A stretch of 64,000 nt of DNA, from NCBI RefSeq assembly GCF_934725225.1, contig NZ_CAKVAM010000004.1, positions 186,001 to 250,000 on the forward strand, written 5' to 3'. The notes beneath the pieces are model-generated. The model made no database searches. It was given only the letters and a program-made list of their open reading frames with translations, and was not told where the DNA came from. A program made the position numbers and the translations under genes. Of the stretch, positions 31,883 through 40,823 are shown piece after piece. This DNA comes from an uncultured Treponema sp. GTDB taxonomy: Bacteria > Spirochaetota > Spirochaetia > Treponematales > Treponemataceae. Position 1 is the first letter of the stretch. Every line of letters begins with the position of its first letter.

Positions 31883-34800
31883 TTATATCAGTTCTTCTGC
31901 AAGCAGAACTGTTTCTGGTTCAGAATCGATTTTTCTGTCTTTTTCAAGAATTGTTATAAGGTAACTATCTGGAATTATTGCCTTTGTTTCTGCAAGCGCG
32001 TTATCTTCTGTAGGATTTAGCCTTGCGATTTTTTTTATATAATAAGCAGGGATTGAGTCCCAGCTTATTGCGTCGCATAGAGATTTTAAATATTCTTTAT
32101 CAGATTTGTTTTGCGCTTTGTTTTTCATGACTGTTAGAATTCCAAAAGCTTCCTGAGCCGTTTTGCTTTTTTGTTTTGAGGTTCTTACAATTCCGCTTTC
32201 CGCTTTTGCCTTTTCATACATCTTGTAAAATCCGTCGGAAACAGCTTGCCCTTTGTCGTTCTCTGTTGCCCTGAATAAAGATAATGCCTGCTGAGGATTT
32301 ACTTTTATTGTGGAGCCGTCTTGGGCCGTAAAGCAGAATCTGTATGCGTCTCCTTTTCTGGAGAACAACAAAACTCCTTTTTCCTGAATGTCGTCAAAAA
32401 GTTCATTATCCAGTAAATCCGTTTTTGTATGTTTGTAATTGACATTTTTACGTGCTATGCGGCAACGGTGGGGCAGCTCAATTGCGGCTTTAAGAGCTTC
32501 CTTTTCATCGTTTTCGATTCTGTAAAGTTCATTTCTAAATTCTACATCCCAAGAAACTGAATTCGTGCTGTTTTCTTCTTCTGTAAATTCTTTTCCAAGA
32601 TAACCGTCAATTGTTTCGTCTTCTGTGAGAATCTTTGTGTCGGCTCCAAGAATAGCTTGAAAAAGCTTCATTTTAAATGTTGAAATTTCGGCTGTGTGGC
32701 TTACTTCTTCTCCTGTTGCCGTTGGAAAGAAATTATATATATAAAGCTCATCAAAGACTTTCTTGTTGATTCTGTTTATTCGTCCGACTCTCTGAATCAC
32801 TCTTGTAGGATTGTACGGAATATCGTAGTTGTAAATCGTTCCTGCCCTGTGAAGACTGAAGCCTTCTGAAATGGCATCTGTAGCCACAAGAACATCAAAG
32901 TCATTTTTTTGCATATTTTCAGGATAGCCTGCGTCAAAATTTGAGCGGATTGTTTCCCGGCCGGATTTCGTCGCTGTCTTTGAGGAATACATCATTGCAC
33001 GCAGTCCGTCTTTGTTTAGCTGTTCAGAAAGATAGTCAGCAGTATCGGAGAATTCTGTGAATATGATGATTTTTCTTTGCGGCTCATTTTTTAGGGAAGA
33101 TTTTATGCTTTTTTCTATGGAAGTTAATTTCGGGTCTGACTTTACTTTCGCCCATTCTGAAAGGAAGTTGTCAAACAGATTTATGTCCGCAAGCAAATCT
33201 TTTTTGAAATCATCGGTAATATCCGCAGTATCAACAAAAATCAAACCTTTTTCCATATCCTTTGAATAAGCGGATTGGAGAATGTCATCCAGAGAAAACA
33301 AGGAGTCCTCAGTGGAATCGCATAATTCTTCCATCTGCTCAAAATCAGGAAATTTGCCTTTTTTATAGAGAGGAATCTTTTTGAAATCTTCAACCCATTT
33401 GATAAGGTTTTTCATGGAATTCTGTATGTTTTCAAGAGTTTTGATGAAACTGTATTTTGAACTTTCAAAACGGCGAACAAGGAGCTGCTGCATAAATTTT
33501 GCCATGTTTCTCTGTCCTGTCTGAAAATTGTCTACTTCAAAGTGCTCCGCATATTTTGAAATAATAGCCTTGTCGTTTTTCAGGTAAACCATCGGCTTAT
33601 AGCGTGTGCCTTTAAAACCTTTGGTTTCATCTGTCAGCAGTTCAAGAGTTTTCTTATATAGTTCCGATAACTCTCCAAGCTCATAATTCTGTGATTTAGG
33701 CGGTTTGACTTGTGAAAACTGAATGCCTTGAGCCTTTAAGTCTGACTGATATTTTATCAGTTTTTCCAAATCGACGCGGGTTCTGCGTATGATAACTGGG
33801 TCTAAGATTTCACGGATTTTTTCAGCTAGTTTATTTGACTGCTCATTGAATTCTTTTTCATCTGATTTTTTTGCTCTATGTTCTTTTTTCAGTTTTTTGT
33901 ATTCAATGACCAGCTGTTCCATTTGATTTCCAAGATTGTTTACGGTCTGTATTGTGGAATGTGCCGGAATCTGAAAGAGCTTAATCAATGAAAAAATATC
34001 TTCCGGTCTATTGTTGAATGGCGTGGCTGAAAGAAGAATAATCTGATTTCCTGCGCAAAGCTGATGCAGAAAGCCGTAGGCCGCTGTGTTTTCATTTCTG
34101 TAGCGGTGCGCCTCGTCTATGATAATTACTGAGTCGGTGTAGTTCTTGTTTTCATTGACTGCATCTTCAAGTTTTCCTGATGTGTAGACTTTACAGCCCC
34201 TAAGCCCAAAGTCGGCGGCATAATCCTCCCACTGTGTTTTTAAGTGCGGAGGCGTAATTATAATCGTCCTCTTGTCAAGATTCGCTGCGATTGCGGATGC
34301 TATGACTGATTTTCCCAAACCTACTACATCTGCGACAATGCAGCCGGAATGTTTTTTTACTTTTGCGACACCGTCCCTTATGGCATCAACTTGGTAGGAC
34401 ACATCAAAAAACTGATTAAGCCTGTCGCGGGTAATTTGTTTCGGCGTTTTTATATAATCATCTGTCGCTTTGAAATATTCATATAAAACACGGATGTACA
34501 TTAGATAAGGTGTCGGAGCCGCTTCAAGCCACGTATGTTCAAGGACAAGTGCTTTAAAATCGTCTTTGTTTTCTTTGCTGACAATTGGAATTGAATCTTC
34601 CCATAATTCTTCAAAAATCTTTTTCCCGTCCTCAAAGTCATTCTCGTCCTGCAGATACACATTGATTTCATTACGTGCCTTGAATCCTTGCACGGAAAAA
34701 TTGCTTGAGCCTATTATAATTTTGCTTTCGTCCATGCCGGAAAGCGTTGTTTCTTTTGGCAGATAGAACAGATACATTTTTGCATGGTTCGGATCTTTTG

Positions 34801-35194
34801 TTTTTCTTACTTCCAAAGTTCCGTTTTCAAGTTTTTCCAAAAATACATGGTATGATTTTTCAAAATCTGAAGAGTCCAGAATGTCAGCTTTGTTTATGAT
34901 ATTTTTGAGATTTTCAAAATATTTGCTCTTTATTGTAAGTTTTGAATCTGTGTTTTTTTTGCTGTCAAGATTTGTTGTATATTCAACAATGCAGTTGTTC
35001 AAGTTGACCTCGGCATCCATTCCCACAAGAATACGAAGCGGCTTGTCTTTCAAGTCTCTGTAAATTTCACAGAATCCTGAAAAGAAAAAATATCCGACAA
35101 GAAAATCCAATTTTGAGCTGCTTTTTGTTAATGCTTGAACACGTCCTGATAAAGAAGATTCCTTGTCAATATTCGTTAAAAATTTTGAAGCCAT
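31883..35194 (-). CDS. PLD-SNF2 helicase defence protein
   Basis: The 1103-residue protein has an N-terminal phospholipase D-like nuclease domain (HAKMYLF near 140 with GSSNFS near 163) followed by an SF2/SNF2 helicase: Walker A VVGLGKSVIA near 291, DEAH in IIIDEAHRYRN near 361, LLSATPFNN, and motif VI RVIQRVGRINR near 800. It precedes the methyltransferase by 15 bases. Such pairs form restriction-type anti-phage systems in which the helicase-nuclease acts on unmodified DNA. Start at ATG 35194; no strong ribosome site was noted. Confidence 0.85.
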   Translation of the reverse strand: MASKFLTNIDKESSLSGRVQALTKSSSKLDFLVGYFFFSGFCEIYRDLKDKPLRILVGMDAEVNLNNCIVEYTTNLDSKKNTDSKLTIKSKYFENLKNIINKADILDSSDFEKSYHVFLEKLENGTLEVRKTKDPNHAKMYLFYLPKETTLSGMDESKIIIGSSNFSVQGFKARNEINVYLQDENDFEDGKKIFEELWEDSIPIVSKENKDDFKALVLEHTWLEAAPTPYLMYIRVLYEYFKATDDYIKTPKQITRDRLNQFFDVSYQVDAIRDGVAKVKKHSGCIVADVVGLGKSVIASAIAANLDKRTIIITPPHLKTQWEDYAADFGLRGCKVYTSGKLEDAVNENKNYTDSVIIIDEAHRYRNENTAAYGFLHQLCAGNQIILLSATPFNNRPEDIFSLIKLFQIPAHSTIQTVNNLGNQMEQLVIEYKKLKKEHRAKKSDEKEFNEQSNKLAEKIREILDPVIIRRTRVDLEKLIKYQSDLKAQGIQFSQVKPPKSQNYELGELSELYKKTLELLTDETKGFKGTRYKPMVYLKNDKAIISKYAEHFEVDNFQTGQRNMAKFMQQLLVRRFESSKYSFIKTLENIQNSMKNLIKWVEDFKKIPLYKKGKFPDFEQMEELCDSTEDSLFSLDDILQSAYSKDMEKGLIFVDTADITDDFKKDLLADINLFDNFLSEWAKVKSDPKLTSIEKSIKSSLKNEPQRKIIIFTEFSDTADYLSEQLNKDGLRAMMYSSKTATKSGRETIRSNFDAGYPENMQKNDFDVLVATDAISEGFSLHRAGTIYNYDIPYNPTRVIQRVGRINRINKKVFDELYIYNFFPTATGEEVSHTAEISTFKMKLFQAILGADTKILTEDETIDGYLGKEFTEEENSTNSVSWDVEFRNELYRIENDEKEALKAAIELPHRCRIARKNVNYKHTKTDLLDNELFDDIQEKGVLLFSRKGDAYRFCFTAQDGSTIKVNPQQALSLFRATENDKGQAVSDGFYKMYEKAKAESGIVRTSKQKSKTAQEAFGILTVMKNKAQNKSDKEYLKSLCDAISWDSIPAYYIKKIARLNPTEDNALAETKAIIPDSYLITILEKDRKIDSEPETVLLAEELI

Positions 35195-35427
35195 AATATA
35201 CGATTATAACATATTTTTGAAATTTTGCAGGCTGTTTTCTCCTATAAATAATGCGGAAAACTGGTGTGAAGTTTCTTCTTTGGTTTTCATTCTCTTCCTC
35301 TTCCAATCCTGTCTCCATTCCTCTTCAAGCCGGAAGCCCTTTCCTGCTAGAGCAAAAAGCATCTTCCTGTTCTAAGCGGAACGTCTTTCCTGTTTAAACA
35401 GGAAGATTGAATCGGTCTGTCAATATG

Positions 35428-35480
35428 TGTAAATTTTGACAATTTTACACTTGACAATGACAACTATGTAGATTATATTG
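35428..35480 (+). promoter_or_regulatory. Strong promoter with overlapping palindromic operator (XRE/ImmA-like operon)
   Basis: TTGACA (35452-35457), 17-base spacer, TATATT (35475-35480). Immediately before the -35 box lies a 24-bp near-perfect palindrome, GTGTAAA...TTTTACAC (35428-35451). The rest of the 35195-35590 gap holds the helicase upstream region, an AGGAGG near 35487 and a short open stretch reading MAIAADVPSIRQELN near 35530 that looks like the tail of a lost gene. Confidence 0.65.
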
Positions 35481-35590
35481 TTTTTAGGAGGTTAATGCTG
35501 AACTCGAATAGAAAGCGCTGCAAAATAAAATGGCAATTGCGGCGGACGTGCCGTCTATAAGGCAAGAATTGAATTAGGAATTGAAATACT

Positions 35591-35917
35591 ATGGAAAGCA
35601 TGGCTGTTAAAGACAGAATCGGCAAACTGCTTTCGGAAACAGGAATGAGCCAGAAGGCTCTTGCCGATGCAACAAACTTGAGCGAGGGGGCGGTTTCCCA
35701 CTACCTTAAAGGGGACAGGGTTCCGAAGGGCGCAATCCTTCTGAGCATAGCAAATGCGCTGGGCACGACGGTCGATTATCTTACTGGAAAAAGCGAAGAT
35801 GCCCACAAATTTTCATCGGAACAGGAAATTGAGCAGGCCTACGAGCTTATCGCGCGCAATGCAAAAGTCTTGACCGATGAAGAGCGCAAAAGGTTCGCGA
35901 AAATTCTTTTTGCGTAA
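35591..35917 (+). CDS. XRE family HTH regulator
   Basis: The 108-residue protein has a Cro/C1 helix-turn-helix (IGKLLSETGMSQKALADATN, SEGAVSHYLKGDRVPKGAIL) and a C-terminal helix region ending VLTDEERKRFAKILF. ATG 35591 or ATG 35600 may start it. It is 12 bases upstream of the ImmA-like gene. XRE-ImmA pairs usually control mobile or defence loci by cleavage of the repressor; here the partner protease seems impaired. Confidence 0.85.
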   Translation: MESMAVKDRIGKLLSETGMSQKALADATNLSEGAVSHYLKGDRVPKGAILLSIANALGTTVDYLTGKSEDAHKFSSEQEIEQAYELIARNAKVLTDEERKRFAKILFA

Positions 35918-35929
35918 GACGAGGTAAAA

Positions 35930-36520
35930 ATGGAAAGAGCATTTCAGCTTTTGGGAAGTGAATATGATGAGATAGAAGAAGAGGCGAATTGTCTTTTTGA
36001 GGACTTGGGAATAAAAAAATATCCGGCGGACTGCTTTGAGGTGGCGCGTCTGCTTGGAATTGAGCTTGTAAAATATTCAGATTCTTCGGATGAGGACAGG
36101 GAATTTATGACCTCAAAGTACGAGGAGGGATTTTCTGTTATGACGGCAAAGTCAAGGTACGCGATTTACTACAATGATTCGCTTCCGCCTTGCACCGTCC
36201 GTTTTACAATCTGGTATGAGATTGCCCATATTCAGCTCGGGCACTTGTACGAGAATCAGGGAAAGTCGGCTGCCAGAATGAAAGCGGAATGCAACCGCTT
36301 TGCAACTTACGCGCAGGCTGCCATGCCGTTCGTGATAAAACTTTCGCCTTGCTGCCCTGATGAGCTTATGCAGGAATTCGGGCTTGGATGGACCTGCGCA
36401 AACTATGTCTTTGACAGCTACATGCGCATAAGGCAGTACCCGAACATTGTGAGAAGAATTCTTTCAAACAGGATTCTTGATTTATTTAGTCCGGCTCAGG
36501 AGCTGGAGGAGGCTGTATGA
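35930..36520 (+). CDS. ImmA/IrrE-like protein with altered metal site
   Basis: The 196-residue protein has the ImmA/IrrE (COG2856) layout, ending the active helix with IWYEIAHIQLGHLYE (residues 94-108) and the third-ligand region MKAECNRFATYAQAAMPF near 118. The zinc motif HExxH reads Tyr96-Glu97-x-x-His100, so the first His is lost. Either it is a non-catalytic sensor or binds metal differently. It pairs with the XRE gene upstream. Confidence 0.8.
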   Translation: MERAFQLLGSEYDEIEEEANCLFEDLGIKKYPADCFEVARLLGIELVKYSDSSDEDREFMTSKYEEGFSVMTAKSRYAIYYNDSLPPCTVRFTIWYEIAHIQLGHLYENQGKSAARMKAECNRFATYAQAAMPFVIKLSPCCPDELMQEFGLGWTCANYVFDSYMRIRQYPNIVRRILSNRILDLFSPAQELEEAV

Positions 36521-36538
36521 AAAATGAAGCAAAAAATT

Positions 36539-36602
36539 AAGCCCTTAAAATTTGCCGTAAACATTTGCGGTGCGTAAGGCATTTTCTAAGGGCTTTAAAA
36601 AA
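36539..36602 (+). terminator. Long hairpin terminator after the ImmA-like gene
   Basis: AAGCCCTTA (36539-36547) pairs with TAAGGGCTT (36587-36595). Nested inside are AAAATTTGCC/GGCATTTT and CCGTAAA/TTTGCGG, giving an almost fully paired 57-base rod. The tract after it is TTTAAAAAAAG, so it may also serve the other strand. Confidence 0.6.
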
Positions 36603-36768
36603 AGACACTCCTGACGGAGAATCTTCAAATCTGATTTTAGAAGTATACTCCTGTCTTGCGTGTCTGGTCAACAGAAAATCTTGCGGAAAGCAAAAATTCT
36701 GTTCAGTGCGGAAAAGGAAACTCACCTTTTTATAACAGACAGTCCAAAACGGACAAGGAATATATAAA

Positions 36769-37536
36769 ATGAGCACAACAACAAACATTAACTATTCGGA
36801 CACAGAGGGAAGCGGAAATCTCACTCTGTACAAAAATCACTTTGACAAGGGCGGAAAATATTACGCGCGTTTTGACCGGCGCAATGTTACGATTGACAAT
36901 CTTATAGCGCGCACACAGAAAAAGGACATCGGCGTGAACGCCATAACCGCAAAGCACATTCTTTCCCTTATAAAGGCGGAAATAATAGAGGCCTTGCAGA
37001 GGGGCGAAAGCGTGAACCTTATGGATTTGGGAACTTTCTACATTGCGGCAAGCGGCACAAGCGGAAATACCGCCGAAACTGCCGAGATAAAAAAGCTGCT
37101 TGTAAAGTTCACTTCTTCAAAGGAGACGAACGAGGCAGTCTCAAAGCTGGAGATAAACAGAATCGTGATTGCGGATTCAAGCCCTTCGATTGATTCTGTC
37201 ACTGACCTTTTTACGGGGCTTAAGGACGGAACTATTACACTTGGAAAAGCAGCGAGAATCGACGGCGGCAGACTGAAAATTTCCGGCGATGAAGGAGGAA
37301 TTTTCTTTGCCGAATGTGGCGCGGACGGAGTTTTTTCTGAAGATGAAAGCACGTGGCACAAGGTGAATGCAGAATCCATAATGCGCAATCTTTCAAGGAC
37401 GCTAGAATTCTTCCTGCCCGAAAGCCTTGATAGCGGCAAAAGCTACAGGATTATTCTGCGCACAAACAGCCGCAAAGGGAACGAAGACAAGAAGACATTT
37501 GTTTACGCAGTGTCGGATATTGTCGCAGTAAAATAA
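36769..37536 (+). CDS. HU-like DNA-binding protein with C-terminal DUF4469-type domain
   Basis: The 255-residue protein has an N-terminal HU/IHF-type domain (YYARFDRRNVTIDNLIART, ITAKHILSLIKAEIIEALQR, VNLMDLGTFYIAASG) of the kind common in Bacteroidetes and Treponema, then an acidic linker and an Ig-like C-terminal domain (SYRIILRTNSRKGNEDKKTF) resembling DUF4469. It likely acts in nucleoid structure. It is a single-gene unit between long hairpins. Confidence 0.8.
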   Translation: MSTTTNINYSDTEGSGNLTLYKNHFDKGGKYYARFDRRNVTIDNLIARTQKKDIGVNAITAKHILSLIKAEIIEALQRGESVNLMDLGTFYIAASGTSGNTAETAEIKKLLVKFTSSKETNEAVSKLEINRIVIADSSPSIDSVTDLFTGLKDGTITLGKAARIDGGRLKISGDEGGIFFAECGADGVFSEDESTWHKVNAESIMRNLSRTLEFFLPESLDSGKSYRIILRTNSRKGNEDKKTFVYAVSDIVAVK

Positions 37537-37551
37537 AAAGCAGAATAGTCT

Positions 37552-37628
37552 AAATGTCGAGTTTTATAGTTTATGTCATTACAATGCTATAACATTTAAA
37601 TTACAATTCTCGTCAAAACTCGGCATTT
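37552..37628. other. Long inverted repeat (cruciform-like) after the HU-like gene
   Basis: AATGTCGAGTTTT and AAAACTCGGCATT form a 13-14 bp stem with one mismatch; the loop contains TTATAG/CTATAA and ATGTCATTACAAT. No T-run follows on the plus strand. Function unknown. Confidence 0.5.
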
Positions 37629-37666
37629 GGGTGATATAAATCGGATTTTACGAACTCAGCGGCTTC

Positions 37667-38104
37667 TTAATTCTTCTGCTTTTCCGCCACTTCAAGTTCC
37701 TTTACAAGCTCAGAAAATTTCACTGTCGCAAGACTTTTTTCAAACGCTTTCTGCGCGTCGGCGAGGTGAGAGTCGAGAATCCTGTGAATATTTCCGCCAA
37801 CAGGACACGCGGGATTCGGCTGCTCGTGAAAACCGAAAACGTTTTCCTCCAGGCTGCCCGAAGCCTTGTAAATGTCAAAAAGCGTGAACGACGACGGCTT
37901 CGCAATAATTTCCGCTCCACCAGTTCCGGCCGCAACCTTCACAAGGCCCGCTGCCTTGAGCGAAAGAAGTGTCCGCCTGATAATAACCGGATTTACGCCC
38001 GTGCTTCCCGCGATAAAATCCGAAGTGACTTTCCTTTCCCCGCCGAACCGATGGATGCACAACAAAGTGTGAACCGCCACCGTAAATTTGCTGCTTACTT
38101 TCAT
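37667..38104 (-). CDS. Rrf2 family transcriptional regulator (YwnA-like)
   Basis: The 145-residue protein begins MKVSSKFTVAVHTLLCIH, has the Rrf2 winged helix (VTSDFIAGSTGVNPVIIRRT, LLSLKAAGLVKVAAGTGGAE) and ends IHRILDSHLADAQKAFEKSL. It lacks the three-cysteine Fe-S cluster motif of IscR/NsrR, so it belongs to the YwnA-like branch that may sense redox or small molecules. Target genes are not evident here. Confidence 0.9.
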   Translation of the reverse strand: MKVSSKFTVAVHTLLCIHRFGGERKVTSDFIAGSTGVNPVIIRRTLLSLKAAGLVKVAAGTGGAEIIAKPSSFTLFDIYKASGSLEENVFGFHEQPNPACPVGGNIHRILDSHLADAQKAFEKSLATVKFSELVKELEVAEKQKN

Positions 38105-38189
38105 ACGCCAACTTTAGCAGATTTTTGCTGTAACTTCAATTATTACAATATTAGGGAGGATGTCGATGTCCGGATTGCAGAATTCCGTC

Positions 38190-39254
38190 CTAATACGGAA
38201 CTGCGACCGTCACCTGCGTTCCCGCCCCTTTTTCTGTATTAAAGCTGACTCCGCCGCCGAATCCTTCCGCGCGGGCCTGAACATTTTTCAGTCCGAAATG
38301 ATTTTTCTTTTTGAGCGCGTTTTTCAAATCAAAGCCCTTTCCGTCATCAGAAACGATAATCTTGAAGCTTTTTTCATCAACGGTTCTGACCAGCACGCTT
38401 ATGCTTTCTGCTTCCGAATGTTTTATTGCATTTGTTATAATTTCCTGCGTGATTCGGTAAATGTTCAGATTTTTGTCTTTCGGGAAAGTCTTAAAAGCCT
38501 TGTTGTTTTTGAGTTCATCCTGAATGCTAAGGACAATTTTCACGCCGCTCTGTTTCTGCAGGACATGGCACAGGGAAATCAGCGCCTCAAGAATTCCTTC
38601 GCTCAAATCGGACGGAGTAAGGGCATAGCAGACGCCGCGTACATCGGATGCGATTTTTCTGCAAAGGCTGACGGACTCCTCGTCTTCAAGGCGGAACTGG
38701 AGCACACCCAAATCCTGACAGACCGTATCATGAAGCTCGTTGGAAATGCGCTCGCGCTCGGCTTCCTGTGTTTTAATCATCCGGGCGGTAAAGGCAAGAT
38801 TTTCCTTGCGGAGTTTTGACGACAAAAGATACATGACCGAAAACACAAGCGACGCGAGCACTGCAATAATGATTACAAAAATCAAAATCCTGTAGGAATA
38901 ATAGACCTGCTCAAGCTGAAACCTTGCAAGATTTTTCTGGAGGATTTCCCAGCCGCAAACGTTTTCCGCAATTTTCTGCCTGTCGCCTTCATTGATTCCG
39001 CCCAGAATGTTTTCGTAGATGGCCTTTGCTTCCGGAAAATAATAAATCACGGTATCAGAAGGAGAGACCTTTTGCGCTTCGGCATAAAAGTCTTCAAGAC
39101 GGTTTTCGAATTCACTTTCCTCCGCCGATTCACATTCCATCCACTTTTGAGTAAGCCCTTCCATCATAAGCGGTTCAGTCTGCTTCTGAGCCTTATGAGC
39201 AAAAGCCGAAAAACTGAATAGCGCAGACAGGATAAAAACCGTGATTTTTTTCAT
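38190..39254 (-). CDS. NarL-type sensor histidine kinase
   Basis: The 354-residue protein has an N-terminal signal/anchor (5-19), a small outside domain to about 120, a membrane helix (123-144), a HisKA_3 dimerisation domain with His175 in RISNELHDTVCQDLG, and a HATPase domain (ITQEIITNAIKHSE, VSDDGKGFDL, GLKNVQARAEGFGGG). It would phosphorylate a NarL/LuxR-type regulator, most likely the one at 40164. Confidence 0.9.
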   Translation of the reverse strand: MKKITVFILSALFSFSAFAHKAQKQTEPLMMEGLTQKWMECESAEESEFENRLEDFYAEAQKVSPSDTVIYYFPEAKAIYENILGGINEGDRQKIAENVCGWEILQKNLARFQLEQVYYSYRILIFVIIIAVLASLVFSVMYLLSSKLRKENLAFTARMIKTQEAERERISNELHDTVCQDLGVLQFRLEDEESVSLCRKIASDVRGVCYALTPSDLSEGILEALISLCHVLQKQSGVKIVLSIQDELKNNKAFKTFPKDKNLNIYRITQEIITNAIKHSEAESISVLVRTVDEKSFKIIVSDDGKGFDLKNALKKKNHFGLKNVQARAEGFGGGVSFNTEKGAGTQVTVAVPY

Positions 39255-39298
39255 CTTTAGAGTATAACATATTTTTTATACAGCTGATATAATAAACC

Positions 39299-39916
39299 AT
39301 GATTTTCAATTTTGATTCATCAAGCCGAAAGAGATTTGTATTTTTTGCTTTAAGCGTTCTTGCCGGCCTTTTAGATTACCTTATCTGCGACTTTGTGGCC
39401 TGGATAAACCATCTGCCTCTTTTTTGCGACACGGTTTTTATCATGGCGCTCAGTTTTCTTGCAGGGCCATGGTGGGGAGTGCTTGCCGGATTTTTCTACC
39501 ATCTGATTGACTTTATTTTGAACAGGACGCTTGAACCCGGACATCTGTTTATGCTCTGCCATTTTCTTGCGGCTCTTACAGCAGGATATTTTAAAATCCT
39601 GTTCATCAAAAAGACTGACACGGGCCGCGCGATTTTTGTAAAACTGATTGTTCTCAGTATTGCGCTGTGCCTTGTCATGAGCATTTCGGGCGGAATCATA
39701 AGCTACGTTCTGAGTTTTGTGGAGGCGTACAACCAGGCAAGCAGCCAGACTGATTTTCTTACGTTTTTGTGGGAAAACAGCTTCCGTTCAAAGCTCCTGC
39801 TTATGATAGCCGTGCGCCTTCCTGTAAACTTTGCAGACAGGCTTATCTGCACATTCGCCGCCTGGGGCGTTTTCCGGGGCGGGGAAAGGATTCTGGCTGT
39901 TTCTGGAAAATCATAA
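39299..39916 (+). CDS. Six-helix membrane protein (ECF S-component-like)
   Basis: The 205-residue protein has six hydrophobic helices. The LAGPWWGVLAGFFYHLIDF segment (about 60-78) resembles S components of ECF vitamin transporters and the 5TM/MASE-like sensors built on that fold. It lies between the kinase and the response regulator and is transcribed divergently from the kinase, so it may belong to the same signalling unit. Ligand unknown. Confidence 0.65.
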   Translation: MIFNFDSSSRKRFVFFALSVLAGLLDYLICDFVAWINHLPLFCDTVFIMALSFLAGPWWGVLAGFFYHLIDFILNRTLEPGHLFMLCHFLAALTAGYFKILFIKKTDTGRAIFVKLIVLSIALCLVMSISGGIISYVLSFVEAYNQASSQTDFLTFLWENSFRSKLLLMIAVRLPVNFADRLICTFAAWGVFRGGERILAVSGKS

Positions 39917-39924
39917 ATTTCCAT

Positions 39925-40095
39925 ACAAATCCTCCCTGCTGTGCAATCGGATATTTCATAATCAGCTTATCGCGGATTTCGCCGTCAATGGCACATCCTT
40001 TAAAAAGCGCTCTGCCATCATATAAAGCATATCAGCACATTCATAAAACATTGTGTCATTATTCTTGTCGTACTCTTCAAGTTCACTGATTGTAT
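39925..40095 (-). pseudogene. Frameshifted gene remnant between membrane protein and regulator
   Basis: The minus strand reads TISELEEYDKNNDTMFYECA, then ADMLYMMAERFLK, and after a frame change GCAIDGEIRDKLIMKYPIAQ to QGGFVWKF. Both parts look coding (acidic helix then a conserved-looking tail) but no single frame or start remains. Family not recognised. Confidence 0.45.
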
Positions 40096-40163
40096 TTTGG
40101 TGGAATGAAGAGAGCGGGATTTATCAAACCAGGCAGATTGACGCTTAAAGAATCGGTAACTTT

Positions 40164-40772
40164 CTACAGATACTTCCCCAACTCGTAGCGGTTCTTCACG
40201 TTGAATTTGTCGAAAATTCGGGAGACGTAGTTTTCTACGGTGCGTTTGGAAATTCCAAGACGAGCGGCGATTATCTCGTTCGGAAGATGCTCGGAAATCA
40301 AGTCCAAAAGCTCGCGTTCTTTCTTGGTGAGGGAAACCATGATTGAGCTTACATACATCATGCCGGGGATTAAATCCTTTTGGATGTAGGTTCCGCCGCG
40401 TGCGACTGTCCGGACCGCGTCCAGGATTTCCGATTTGCCGGCATTTTTTGAGACAAATCCCTTGATTTTGTGCTCCATGGTCTTTACAACAAAGCCCGCG
40501 TTTGAAAATGAGGAATACATAAGGCAGTTCACACCGCTTCGGATAAGAAAGTCCGCCGCATCAAAGCCGCTTCCGTTTTCAAGCTTTATGTCAACCATTG
40601 CGACCGTCCGCCTTAGCTCTTCTGGAGATTTTGAGCCGATGAACGCTGCGGCCTCATCTTTTGTCTTGCAGAAATGGCAGATCCGGATGTCTTCAGTTTC
40701 CGAAAACACCTGCTCAAGTCCAAGGCTTATCATTTCATGGTCGTCAATACTGATTACGCTGATCATTCTCAT
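40164..40772 (-). CDS. NarL/LuxR family response regulator
   Basis: The 202-residue protein has a receiver domain with acidic pair Asp10-Asp11, phospho-acceptor Asp61 in VAMVDIKLENG and Lys109, then a LuxR helix-turn-helix (LTKKERELLDLISEHLPNEI, RLGISKRTVENYVSRIFDKF). It is the probable partner of the kinase at 38190, although the two are split by a divergent membrane gene and a decayed fragment. Confidence 0.92.
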   Translation of the reverse strand: MRMISVISIDDHEMISLGLEQVFSETEDIRICHFCKTKDEAAAFIGSKSPEELRRTVAMVDIKLENGSGFDAADFLIRSGVNCLMYSSFSNAGFVVKTMEHKIKGFVSKNAGKSEILDAVRTVARGGTYIQKDLIPGMMYVSSIMVSLTKKERELLDLISEHLPNEIIAARLGISKRTVENYVSRIFDKFNVKNRYELGKYL

Positions 40773-40823
40773 ATTTTATCTTAGAAAGACGCAAAAATAT
40801 ACAGAGAAAACTCACAGGAATAA

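Noticed and set aside
35487..35561. Short leader peptide after AGGAGG before the XRE gene
   Set aside because: The AGGAGG-to-ATG spacing is only about three bases and the frame has no attenuator-like features; a lost-gene tail is equally likely.
38160..38819. 219-residue plus-strand open frame
   Set aside because: It is the shadow of the histidine kinase catalytic domain, whose motifs are complete on the other strand.
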